DNA of 64,000 nt, from NCBI GenBank assembly GCA_963835085.1, contig CAWIED010000001.1, positions 2,976,001-3,040,000 on the forward strand, given 5' to 3'. A program made the translations under genes and the position numbers. Below are positions 41,291 through 48,754 of this stretch, piece by piece. Below the pieces are notes generated by a model. It was not told the DNA's origin. It saw only the letters and a list, made by a program, of their open reading frames with translations, and did no database searches. Each line of letters opens with the position of its first letter. The first letter of the stretch is position 1. This DNA comes from JBDIAG01 sp963835085 (lineage in GTDB: Bacteria; Actinomycetota; Actinomycetes; Actinomycetales; CAWJMD01).

Positions 41291-41950
41291 ATGACCGCCA
41301 GCATCGAGGTCGGCGAGAACGGACCGTACGAGGTCACCGGAGCGCCCGTGGTCAGAGCCCGGGAGGTCAAGGGCGAGACAGGCCATCCGGAGCGCTGGGA
41401 GATCTACGCCGAGCTGAGCGACGGCAGCGAGCAGGTGTGGCTGTGCCGCTGCGGGCATTCGAACACCAAGCCCTTCTGCGACGGCTCCCACGAACGGGTC
41501 GACTTCGACGGCACCGAGCATGCCCCCACCACCAGTTACGCCCAACGCGCTGACAGCCTGGGCGGCACGGGCGTCGAGGTGCACGACGACCGCTCGATCT
41601 GCGAGCACGCCGGCTTCTGCGCCACCCGGCACAACAACGTCTGGAAGATGGTGGGGCACACCGACGACGTCCAGGTGCGCGAGCACCTGACCGCGATGAT
41701 CGACAACTGCCCGTCCGGCGCCCTCAGCTACTACACCGCGCTGGGCGAGACCGCCGACGACGCCCTGCCGGTGCGCGTTGCCGTGGTAGAGAACGGGCCG
41801 TACTTCGTCACCGGAGTGGTTCCGGTAAAGCGTTCGGACGCAGCGCCTCTGGAGACTCGCGGCCGGATGACGCTATGCCGCTGCGGGCAGTCGGCGATCA
41901 AGCCGCTCTGCGACGGCAGCCACGCGAAAACGGGCTTCGCCGACGGTTGA
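41291..41950 (+). CDS. Iron-sulphur protein with two CDGSH motifs and a central Fer4_19-like domain
   Basis: The 219-residue protein has two CDGSH zinc-finger-type [2Fe-2S] motifs, 'CRCGHSNTKPFCDGSH' (near 50) and 'CRCGQSAIKPLCDGSH' (near 197). Between them lies a 'ICEHAGFC...DNCPSGAL' segment resembling the divergent 4Fe-4S mono-cluster domain. It could be an electron-transfer or redox-sensing protein in the cytoplasm. The ATG at 41291 gives 'MTASIEVGENGPYEVTGAP'; the frame is open upstream over the divergent NRPS gene and is not used. The 52-bp divergent spacer with the NRPS may hold both promoters. Confidence 0.88.
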   Translation: MTASIEVGENGPYEVTGAPVVRAREVKGETGHPERWEIYAELSDGSEQVWLCRCGHSNTKPFCDGSHERVDFDGTEHAPTTSYAQRADSLGGTGVEVHDDRSICEHAGFCATRHNNVWKMVGHTDDVQVREHLTAMIDNCPSGALSYYTALGETADDALPVRVAVVENGPYFVTGVVPVKRSDAAPLETRGRMTLCRCGQSAIKPLCDGSHAKTGFADG

Positions 41951-41980
41951 GCCTCCCGGTTGAGCCACCCGCAGCAAGCG

Positions 41981-42487
41981 TCAGGCCGTGGCCGGGGCCG
42001 GAGCGCGAGTGGCCGGGTCGAGTGCCAGCCGGCGGTCTGCCAGCTCTCGCAGTACGGGAATCGCCCGGACCAGCGCATCGATCTGGTCGGGATCCAGCTC
42101 GGCGATGTCGCTGGCCAGCCGGGTGGTCGTCTCCTCGCGCAAGGCGAGCAACCGCTCATGACCCGAGGCCGTCAACAGCAAGTGGTAGGCCCGTTGATCG
42201 GCAGGGTCACGCCGACGCTCCAGCCAGCCCTCGTCGCGCAGGATCTCGACCAGCCGCGTCATGCTCGACGGCGAGACCCCCATCTGCGCCGCCAGGTCAC
42301 CCGTCCGGCAGCCGTCCGGCTGCCGGGCCAGCGCAGACAAAGCGGCCAGCCGGGTAGGCGTGATGCCGCGGTGGGCGGCGGGGGTGCGGAAGTGAAAGGA
42401 CAGCCTGTTCACCTCTGTGCGCAACTCGCCCGCCAGCCGCTCTGTCGTAGGCGCCGGCATTGCTACCGCAGTGTCCGTCCCAGTCAT
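41981..42487 (-). CDS. MarR-family transcriptional regulator
   Basis: The 168-residue protein has the winged helix of MarR, with 'LAALSALARQPDGCRTGDLA', 'MGVSPSSMTRLVEILRDEG' and wing 'ERRRDPADQRAYHLLLTASG', flanked by dimerisation helices. Such proteins repress efflux or catabolic genes until a phenolic or drug ligand binds. It lies 22 bp after the stop of a DHA2 efflux pump on the same strand, so it is probably co-transcribed with its target. The ATG at 42487 is chosen; an internal ATG at residue 10 is possible. Confidence 0.92.
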   Translation of the reverse strand: MTGTDTAVAMPAPTTERLAGELRTEVNRLSFHFRTPAAHRGITPTRLAALSALARQPDGCRTGDLAAQMGVSPSSMTRLVEILRDEGWLERRRDPADQRAYHLLLTASGHERLLALREETTTRLASDIAELDPDQIDALVRAIPVLRELADRRLALDPATRAPAPATA

Positions 42488-42509
42488 CACTCCCCCGCCT
42501 CGCGACGCG

Positions 42510-44354
42510 TCACTCGCTTGTTTCCTCGTGGACGTATTTCGCACCACGCAACCACGATGCCAGGGCCGCGACCAGACACGCCACGATGGCGAAGCCGAAC
42601 GCCACACCGAGGCCGTCCTTGAACGGCCCGGCGATCAAGGACGGGAAGAACGTCGTGCTCGTCAGGTAGCTGGCGTCAGCGTGCGACAAGGTGGCCAGCA
42701 CCTGCGGGCCCAGCAGCGACTGGATCGGGTTGTAGCCCAGCAGCGAGGCGAACAGCACCGACACCGGGGGCAACCCCGCCACCTGCTGCGCCTGTGCCGC
42801 AGCGACGCCGTGCGCGGTCAGACCAGACACCATCGCCGTGGGAAGCGAGCCCGACAGGCCGCTGATCATCAGCGAGAAGAAGATGCCGATGGACAACACC
42901 ATCGAGGTGTTCTGGAAGGTCGCGCTCATGCCCGCCCCGACACCGCGCCGGTTGGGCGGCAGCGAGTTCATGATCGCGGCCCGGTTGGGCGCGGCGAACA
43001 GGCCCATGCCGAACCCGTTGGCGAAGAGGGCGAGGGCGAACGGCACGAAGGAGAACTCCACCGGCAGCAGCAGCAGCCAGCCGAAGCTCAGCGCGGCCAG
43101 CACCATTCCCCCGGTGGCGAAGAAGCGCGCACCGAAGCGGTCGGAGAGCCAGCCCGAGACCGGGCCTGCCACGAGGAATCCCAGCGTCATCGGCAACATG
43201 AAGATGCCCGCCCACAACGGGGTCGACTCGAAGGAATAGCCGTGTTCGGGCAGCCAGATGCCCTGCAGCCAGATGATCAGGATGAACATCAGGCCACCAC
43301 GCCCTAGCCCGGACAACAGGCTTGCCAGGTTGCCGGCGCTGAAGGCCCTGATCCGGAACAGGTCGAGGTGAAACATCGGGTGCTCCACCCGGGTCTCGAT
43401 GACACAGAAGATGGCGAGCACGATCACGCCGCCTACCAGAGCCGTGAGCACCCAGGGGCTCGTCCAGCCCATGACGCGGCCGCCGTAGGGCTGGATGCCA
43501 TAGGTGATGCCCGCCAGCACCGCGACCAGACCGACGCCGAAGGTGATGTTGCCCCACCAGTCCATCGGCACCTTGCGACGCACACCGGTGTCGTGCAGCT
43601 TGAGGTAGGCCCACACCGTGCCGAACAGGCTGATCGGCACCGAGACAAGGAAGACGTAGCGCCAGTGGATCGGCGCCAGCAAGCCCCCGATCACCAGGCC
43701 CAGGAACGACCCGGCAATGCCCGCCACCTGGTTGAGCCCCAGGGCCAGGCCGCGCTGGTGGGACGGAAACGCGTCGGTGATGATGGCGCTGGAGTTGGCC
43801 ATCAACAGGGCACCGCCGATGCCCTGCAGGATGCGCATGACGATCAGCCACAGGGCGCCCGGCGTGCCGGTCATCCAGGTGACGGACAACAAGATCGAGA
43901 ACACCGTGAAGATGGCGAACCCGGCGTTGTACATCCGGATCCGGCCGTACATGTCGCCGAGCCGGCCGAAGCTCACCACCAGCACAGCGGTGACCACCAT
44001 GTAGCCCATCATCAGCCAGAGCAACAGGCTCGAATTGCCCGGTGCCAAGGGGTTGATCTGCAGGCCGCGGAAGATGTCGGGCAGAGCGATCAACAGAATC
44101 GAGGAGTTGATCGTCGCGATCAGCACTCCGACGGTGGTGTTGGACAGCACGACCCACTTGTAGTTGGGGCCCGGTGCAGGGCGGGCCACCTTGCCGGAGG
44201 TATGCCCGGAAGTAGGCAAAGGTGGCGCCGGGGGCGCCCCGGAGGAGGCGGGCGTGGGCGCAGTGGGCAGGGCTCCGACGGCCGGTTCGGGGCCGGCGGC
44301 AACCTGCGCGGAGGCGTTCTGGGTGGAAGTCACTGAGACCTGTGGACTATTCAT
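42510..44354 (-). CDS. DHA2-type (14-helix) MFS drug-efflux transporter
   Basis: The 614-residue protein has a 60-residue Pro/Ala-rich cytoplasmic leader followed by about 14 membrane helices. Motif A 'GRLGDMYGRIRMY', motif B-type 'RILQGIGGALLMANSSAIIT' and motif C-type 'GLALGLNQVAGIAGSFLGLV' mark the DHA2 (QacA/EmrB) family of proton-driven drug exporters. The ATG at 44354 is preferred over a TTG nine bases upstream. The short upstream region is unusually AT-rich (TAGTTAGTACACTT), a fitting site for the MarR repressor encoded just downstream. Confidence 0.92.
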   Translation of the reverse strand: MNSPQVSVTSTQNASAQVAAGPEPAVGALPTAPTPASSGAPPAPPLPTSGHTSGKVARPAPGPNYKWVVLSNTTVGVLIATINSSILLIALPDIFRGLQINPLAPGNSSLLLWLMMGYMVVTAVLVVSFGRLGDMYGRIRMYNAGFAIFTVFSILLSVTWMTGTPGALWLIVMRILQGIGGALLMANSSAIITDAFPSHQRGLALGLNQVAGIAGSFLGLVIGGLLAPIHWRYVFLVSVPISLFGTVWAYLKLHDTGVRRKVPMDWWGNITFGVGLVAVLAGITYGIQPYGGRVMGWTSPWVLTALVGGVIVLAIFCVIETRVEHPMFHLDLFRIRAFSAGNLASLLSGLGRGGLMFILIIWLQGIWLPEHGYSFESTPLWAGIFMLPMTLGFLVAGPVSGWLSDRFGARFFATGGMVLAALSFGWLLLLPVEFSFVPFALALFANGFGMGLFAAPNRAAIMNSLPPNRRGVGAGMSATFQNTSMVLSIGIFFSLMISGLSGSLPTAMVSGLTAHGVAAAQAQQVAGLPPVSVLFASLLGYNPIQSLLGPQVLATLSHADASYLTSTTFFPSLIAGPFKDGLGVAFGFAIVACLVAALASWLRGAKYVHEETSE

Positions 44355-44447
44355 TTGCTTCAAGTGTACTAACTATTTTTCCGGGGCGTGGGGCGGGTCC
44401 CCCGGATCACCCCCGGCGTGCCTGGCCGCCCGTATACGGTTCGACAC

Positions 44448-46247
44448 ATGAGCATCCCCATCGAGGACTACGCGCTGATCGGAGACCGGCGCACGGCCGC
44501 GCTGGTGAGTCGTGCGGGCTCGATCGACTGGTTGTGCCTGCCGCAGTTCGACTCTCCCGCGTGTTTCGCGGCGCTCTTGGGCACCCCCGAGAACGGCCGG
44601 TGGCTGATCGGCCCGGCAGCGCAGGCCCGCACCACTCGCCGCTATCTCGACGGCACGCTCGCCCTGGAGGCGACCCACGAGACCGACACCGGCGTGGTCA
44701 CGGTGCTCGACGTGATGCCCTCCGGCGATGACCGCGTCGACCTGATTCGCACGATCACGGGCATTCAGGGCACGGTCACGCTCACTCACGAGCTGATCAT
44801 CCGGTTCGGCTACGGCCGGATCGCCCCCTGGATCAACCGCCGCACCGATACCGCCCATCGACTGGGCGGAGAACTGATCCGCGCGATCGCCGGGCCGGAC
44901 ATGGTGGTGCTGCGCGGGCCCACCCTGCCCAAGGGTGCCGCTCACCGCCATCGGGGCGAGCTCGTGGTGCACGCCGGTGACGAACTGGTCTTCAATCTCA
45001 CCTGGTCGCCGTCGTATGCCGGGGTGCCCGAGCCACTCGACCTGACCGAGCGCATCGATCAGACCCTCACCGAGTCGCGGCAGTGGCTGGCCGAGTGCAC
45101 CTACCAAGGCCCTTATACCGAGGCCGTGCACACCTCGCTGCTCACGTTGCGCGCCATGACCGATGAGCTCACCGGCGGCATCGTCGCGGCGCCCACCACC
45201 TCCCTGCCCGAGGATTTCGGCGGCGAGCGCAACTGGGACTACCGCTACTGCTGGCTCCGGGACGCCTCGCACACCGTCAATGCACTGGTGGGCACAGGCA
45301 TGACCGACCACGTCTACGCTTGGCGCGACTGGCTGCTGCGCGCCATCGCGGGCGACCCCCAAGACCTGCAGATCATGTACACCGTCGATGGCTCGCGCGA
45401 CCTGCCGGAGCGCACCCTCGACTACCTGCCCGGCTATGCCCAGTCACGCCCCGTGCGAGTTGGCAACAGCGCCGTCGACCAGCGGCAGAGCGACGTGGTC
45501 GGCGAGGTGATGATGTGCCTGGAGAGGCTGCGTGATGTCGGCATCACTCCCACCAGGTCGGCCTGGGGCATGCAGTGCGCGCTCGTGAACAACCTGGCCA
45601 CGCGCTGGCAGGAACCCGACAGCGGCCTGTGGGAGATCCGCGGTCCCAAACGCAACTTCACCCATTCCCGGGTGCACGTCTGGGCCGCCTTCGATCGAGG
45701 GGTGCAGGCCGCCGAGCGGCACCACCTCCCGGCTCCGCTCGATCTCTGGCGCACGGTTCGCGACACAGTGCGCGAGGAGATTCTCGAACGCGGCTACAAC
45801 GCCGAGCTCAACACCTTCACCCAGCACTACGACACCACCGAAGTCGACGCCTCGCTGCTGCTCATCCCCGCCGTCGGCTTCCTGCCTGCCGACGACCCCC
45901 GGTTCGTGGGCACCGTGGAGCGGATCGAGAAGGATCTGTTGCGCGACGGACTCGTGCGGCGCTACCGCACCCAGAGCGGGGTAGACGGCCTCGCCGGCGA
46001 CGAGCATCCGTTCCTCGTGTGCTCGTTCTGGCTTGTGAGCGCCTACGCGATGATGGGCCGGATCGACGACGCGTCAGCCCTGATGGAGCGCCTGCTGTCG
46101 CTGCGCAACGACCTCGGCCTGCTCAGCGAAGAGTACGATCCGATCGGCAGGCGTCAGGTCGGCAACTTTCCCCAGGCCTTCTCCCATCTCGGCCTGGTGG
46201 GGGCGGCAGTCGCCCTGCAGCAGGCCACTGCAGCGCTATCGAGGTGA
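44448..46247 (+). CDS. Glycoside hydrolase family 15 protein
   Basis: The 599-residue protein has the GH15 layout: an N-terminal beta-sandwich ('IEDYALIGDRRTAALVSRAG', 'SIDWLCLPQFDSPACFAALL') and an (alpha/alpha)6 barrel ('NWDYRYCWLRDASHT', 'GLWEIRG', 'EEYDP'). The general acid and base are the Glu of 'WEIRG' and of 'SEEYDP'. Actinobacterial relatives include trehalases and glucoamylase-like enzymes; there is no signal peptide, so a cytoplasmic trehalose or maltooligosaccharide role is more likely. The ATG at 44448 gives the family N-terminus. It is followed after 6 bp by pobA, although a functional link is not obvious. Confidence 0.9.
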   Translation: MSIPIEDYALIGDRRTAALVSRAGSIDWLCLPQFDSPACFAALLGTPENGRWLIGPAAQARTTRRYLDGTLALEATHETDTGVVTVLDVMPSGDDRVDLIRTITGIQGTVTLTHELIIRFGYGRIAPWINRRTDTAHRLGGELIRAIAGPDMVVLRGPTLPKGAAHRHRGELVVHAGDELVFNLTWSPSYAGVPEPLDLTERIDQTLTESRQWLAECTYQGPYTEAVHTSLLTLRAMTDELTGGIVAAPTTSLPEDFGGERNWDYRYCWLRDASHTVNALVGTGMTDHVYAWRDWLLRAIAGDPQDLQIMYTVDGSRDLPERTLDYLPGYAQSRPVRVGNSAVDQRQSDVVGEVMMCLERLRDVGITPTRSAWGMQCALVNNLATRWQEPDSGLWEIRGPKRNFTHSRVHVWAAFDRGVQAAERHHLPAPLDLWRTVRDTVREEILERGYNAELNTFTQHYDTTEVDASLLLIPAVGFLPADDPRFVGTVERIEKDLLRDGLVRRYRTQSGVDGLAGDEHPFLVCSFWLVSAYAMMGRIDDASALMERLLSLRNDLGLLSEEYDPIGRRQVGNFPQAFSHLGLVGAAVALQQATAALSR

Positions 46248-46253
46248 GGCCCG

Positions 46254-47450
46254 GTGCCACAGTTGCGAACTCAAGTGGCCATCGTCGGGGCTGGGCCTGC
46301 CGGGCTGATGCTGTCGCACCTGTTGGCCCGAAGTGGCATCGACAGCATCGCCATCGACACCCGAACCCGGCATGAGATCGAAACCACCCACCGTGCAGGC
46401 ATTCTCGAGGCCGGCGTGGCGCAGACCCTGGTCGAGACCGGAGTCAGCGATCGCGTGCTGCGCGACGGCTACGAACACCACGGCATCGACCTGCGCTTCG
46501 ACGGCACCAGCCACCGCATCGACTTCGCCGACCTGGTGGGAGCCTCGTGCTGGCTCTACCCGCAGACCGATGTCTTCATGGATCTCGCCACTGCGCGCGA
46601 GCGCGACGGCGGCGACGTGCGGTTCGGCATCACGCAGACCACTGTCGAGGGCATCTCCGGTGACTCGCCCACCGTGTCGTTCACGGCGCCCGACGGCATG
46701 CGGCGCACCATCGAATGCCAGCTGGTGGTGGGCTCCGACGGCTCGCACAGCTTGTGCCGCAAGCTGATCCCCGACGGCGAGCGCACCCAGTACTTCCGGG
46801 AGTATCCGTTCGCCTGGTTCGGCATCCTGTCCGATTCGCCTTTCAGCGCCCCCGAACTGATCTACAACCACTCTCCGCGTGGTTTCGCCCTCGTGAGCCA
46901 GCGCACCGAGGCCATTCAGCGGCTCTACTTCCAGTGTCCGGTAGACGAGGACGTCTCGGCGTGGTCCCAGGCTCAGATCTGGGACGAGCTGCAGGCCCGG
47001 GCGGCAGGCCCGGACGGCTTCGAGCTCACGGAAGGCCCGATCTTCGACCGCGCGCTGCTGCGCTTTCGCAGCTTCGTGGCCGAGCCGATGCGGTGGGGGC
47101 GCCTGGTCCTGGCCGGAGACGCCGCACACACCGTGCCACCCACCGGGGCCAAAGGCCTGAACCTGGCGATCAACGACGTGCGGGTCTTGCACGAGGTTCT
47201 GGTCGAGGCCCTGGGCTCACCCACCCGACTCGACGCCCTCGACCACTACGGCCCGCGCGCCCTCGAACGGGTCTGGAAGTCGGAGAACTTCTCCTACTGG
47301 ATGACCCAGATGCTGCACACCCCCGCCGAGGGCCTGGGCTTCGACTACAAACGCCAGCTCGGTGAGCTCACCGCCATCGCCCAGTCGCGAGCAGGCCAGA
47401 CCTATCTGGCCGAGTCGTACACCGGCTGGCCGCTGACCGCCGCGGGGTGA
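46254..47450 (+). CDS. pobA: 4-hydroxybenzoate 3-monooxygenase
   Basis: The 398-residue flavoprotein hydroxylase matches PobA along its length: FAD loop 'VAIVGAGPAGLMLSHLL', 'RAGILEAGVAQTLVETG', 'LVVGSDGSHSLCRKLI', 'GDAAHTVPPTGAKGLNLAI' and C-terminal 'YWMTQMLH'. It converts 4-hydroxybenzoate to protocatechuate using NADPH and oxygen. The GTG start at 46254 has GAGGTGAGG just upstream, overlapping the end of the GH15 gene, so they are probably co-transcribed. No protocatechuate ring-cleavage genes are in the window. Confidence 0.92.
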   Translation: MPQLRTQVAIVGAGPAGLMLSHLLARSGIDSIAIDTRTRHEIETTHRAGILEAGVAQTLVETGVSDRVLRDGYEHHGIDLRFDGTSHRIDFADLVGASCWLYPQTDVFMDLATARERDGGDVRFGITQTTVEGISGDSPTVSFTAPDGMRRTIECQLVVGSDGSHSLCRKLIPDGERTQYFREYPFAWFGILSDSPFSAPELIYNHSPRGFALVSQRTEAIQRLYFQCPVDEDVSAWSQAQIWDELQARAAGPDGFELTEGPIFDRALLRFRSFVAEPMRWGRLVLAGDAAHTVPPTGAKGLNLAINDVRVLHEVLVEALGSPTRLDALDHYGPRALERVWKSENFSYWMTQMLHTPAEGLGFDYKRQLGELTAIAQSRAGQTYLAESYTGWPLTAAG

Positions 47451-47461
47451 GACCTGGTTGC

Positions 47462-47552
47462 TGTCCATAATCCGGCGCCAGTGTTGGCGAACGAAGTTCG
47501 ACTGAGCACGGAATCCGAGTCCGGCCGCACCAACCGAGCCGGATTCTGGACA
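47462..47552. repeat. 91-bp inverted-repeat element, left of DUF559 cassette 1
   Basis: Arms TGTCCATAATCCGGCGC (47462-47478) and GAGCCGGATTCTGGACA (47536-47552) pair with few mismatches. The centre has GAAGTTCG and TGAGCACGGA. It lies 11 bp after the pobA stop and 106 bp before the DUF559 gene. Confidence 0.92.
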
Positions 47553-47658
47553 ACAGGTGCCCGAGAGCTGCGTGACCTGGTGTTCACAAGGCCGCGAAAC
47601 CTCCACCTTGTGCACACCCCACAGCGGAGGATGCCTCGGCAGCAGCACGATCACCGGC

Positions 47659-48522
47659 ATGAATCCCGATCTAGAGTCCCTCGTCCGCGCTACTGGTGGC
47701 GTCATCGTGGCGCGACGCCAGCCACCCTCCCTCGGGCGGCGGCTGCGTCGGCTCACCCAGTCCGGCGACCTGGCCAGCCCGCTGCCCGGCGTGTTCGTCG
47801 CTCCAGACCAGGCACAAGACCCATTGGCGCTCGCCAAAGCCGCGCAGGCCTACTACCCGGACGCCGTCCTGGTGGGCGCCATCGCGGCCCGTCTCACCTA
47901 CTGGCCACGAGTTCCGATCTCGACTGTGACCCTCGCGCAACGCCGGGACGTCGGATCACACGGACTATTCCGATTCCAGCGACGCCGGGTCCCCGCCGAC
48001 CTCATCTGCGAGGTGAACGGCCTACGCTGCTCGGTCCCCGCCCTGACCGCCCTCGATCTGGCGAACGACACGGGCGGCGAGTCCATCGACCAGGTGCTTC
48101 GAACGCGGCACGCGACTCTGGCCGGTCTACATGAGGCCCTGAAGCTCAGCGCACATCGCGCTGGAAATCCCGAGCGTGCGCGGTGGTTGCTCGACTCCCG
48201 GTCCGAGCCATGGTCACGTGCCGAACGAGAAGCCCATCGGTTGCTCAGAGCACACGACATACTCGGCTGGCAGGCCAACTTCCGGGTTATCTGCGACGGT
48301 CTCGCCTACTTTCTCGACCTCGCCTTTCCACAACACAGGTTGGCTGCGGAGATCGACGGCCGCGCCTATCACAGCGACGTACGGGCCTTCGAGAGAGACC
48401 GGGAACGCCAGAACGCCGTCGTGCTCGGGAATTGGCGGCTTCTGCGCTTCACCTGGTCGAAGCTCACCGAGCATCCCGACTACGTGGTGAATGTGCTGCG
48501 TCGCGCGCTCGGGTCTGCTTGA
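47659..48522 (+). CDS. DUF559-domain protein with AbiEi-like N-terminus (cassette 1)
   Basis: The 287-residue protein has an N-terminal helix-turn-helix region like the AbiEi antitoxin domain ('LESLVRATGGVIVARR', 'LTQSGDLASPLPGVFVAP', 'AIAARLTYWP'). Its C-terminal DUF559 domain (about 205-285) has the Vsr/PD-(D/E)xK-like core 'YFLDLAFPQHRLAAEIDG' and 'NWRLLRFTW'. A nuclease role is inferred from the fold. It is paralogous to the gene at 55974, roughly half identical by eye. The ATG at 47659 is chosen by matching the paralogue; the frame is open 34 codons further. It is bracketed by two 91-bp palindromes, the right one 5 bp after the stop. Confidence 0.85.
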   Translation: MNPDLESLVRATGGVIVARRQPPSLGRRLRRLTQSGDLASPLPGVFVAPDQAQDPLALAKAAQAYYPDAVLVGAIAARLTYWPRVPISTVTLAQRRDVGSHGLFRFQRRRVPADLICEVNGLRCSVPALTALDLANDTGGESIDQVLRTRHATLAGLHEALKLSAHRAGNPERARWLLDSRSEPWSRAEREAHRLLRAHDILGWQANFRVICDGLAYFLDLAFPQHRLAAEIDGRAYHSDVRAFERDRERQNAVVLGNWRLLRFTWSKLTEHPDYVVNVLRRALGSA

Positions 48523-48527
48523 GCGAT

Positions 48528-48618
48528 TGTCCATAATCCGGCGCCAGGGCGCTCGGTGTTGGTGGCCGTGAGCACGAATGGTCGGCCGGTCCTGAGCACT
48601 GGCGCCGGATTGCGGACA
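48528..48618. repeat. 91-bp inverted-repeat element, right of DUF559 cassette 1
   Basis: Arms TGTCCATAATCCGGCGCCAG (48528-48547) and CTGGCGCCGGATTGCGGACA (48599-48618) pair over 20 bp with two mismatches. The centre has GTGAGCACGA. It lies between the DUF559 stop and the convergent topA stop. Confidence 0.92.
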
Positions 48619-48754
48619 TCGTCCGATCTCAAACCCCCGATCTGGGGCAACGAGAACGCCGCATGGGGAGGCGATACCGCCCGAAGCGGCTGCGTCCACG
48701 ACCTGCACGGCACCGTGCACCCGCCGGAGCACCACGTGCACACGGCCGCGTGGC

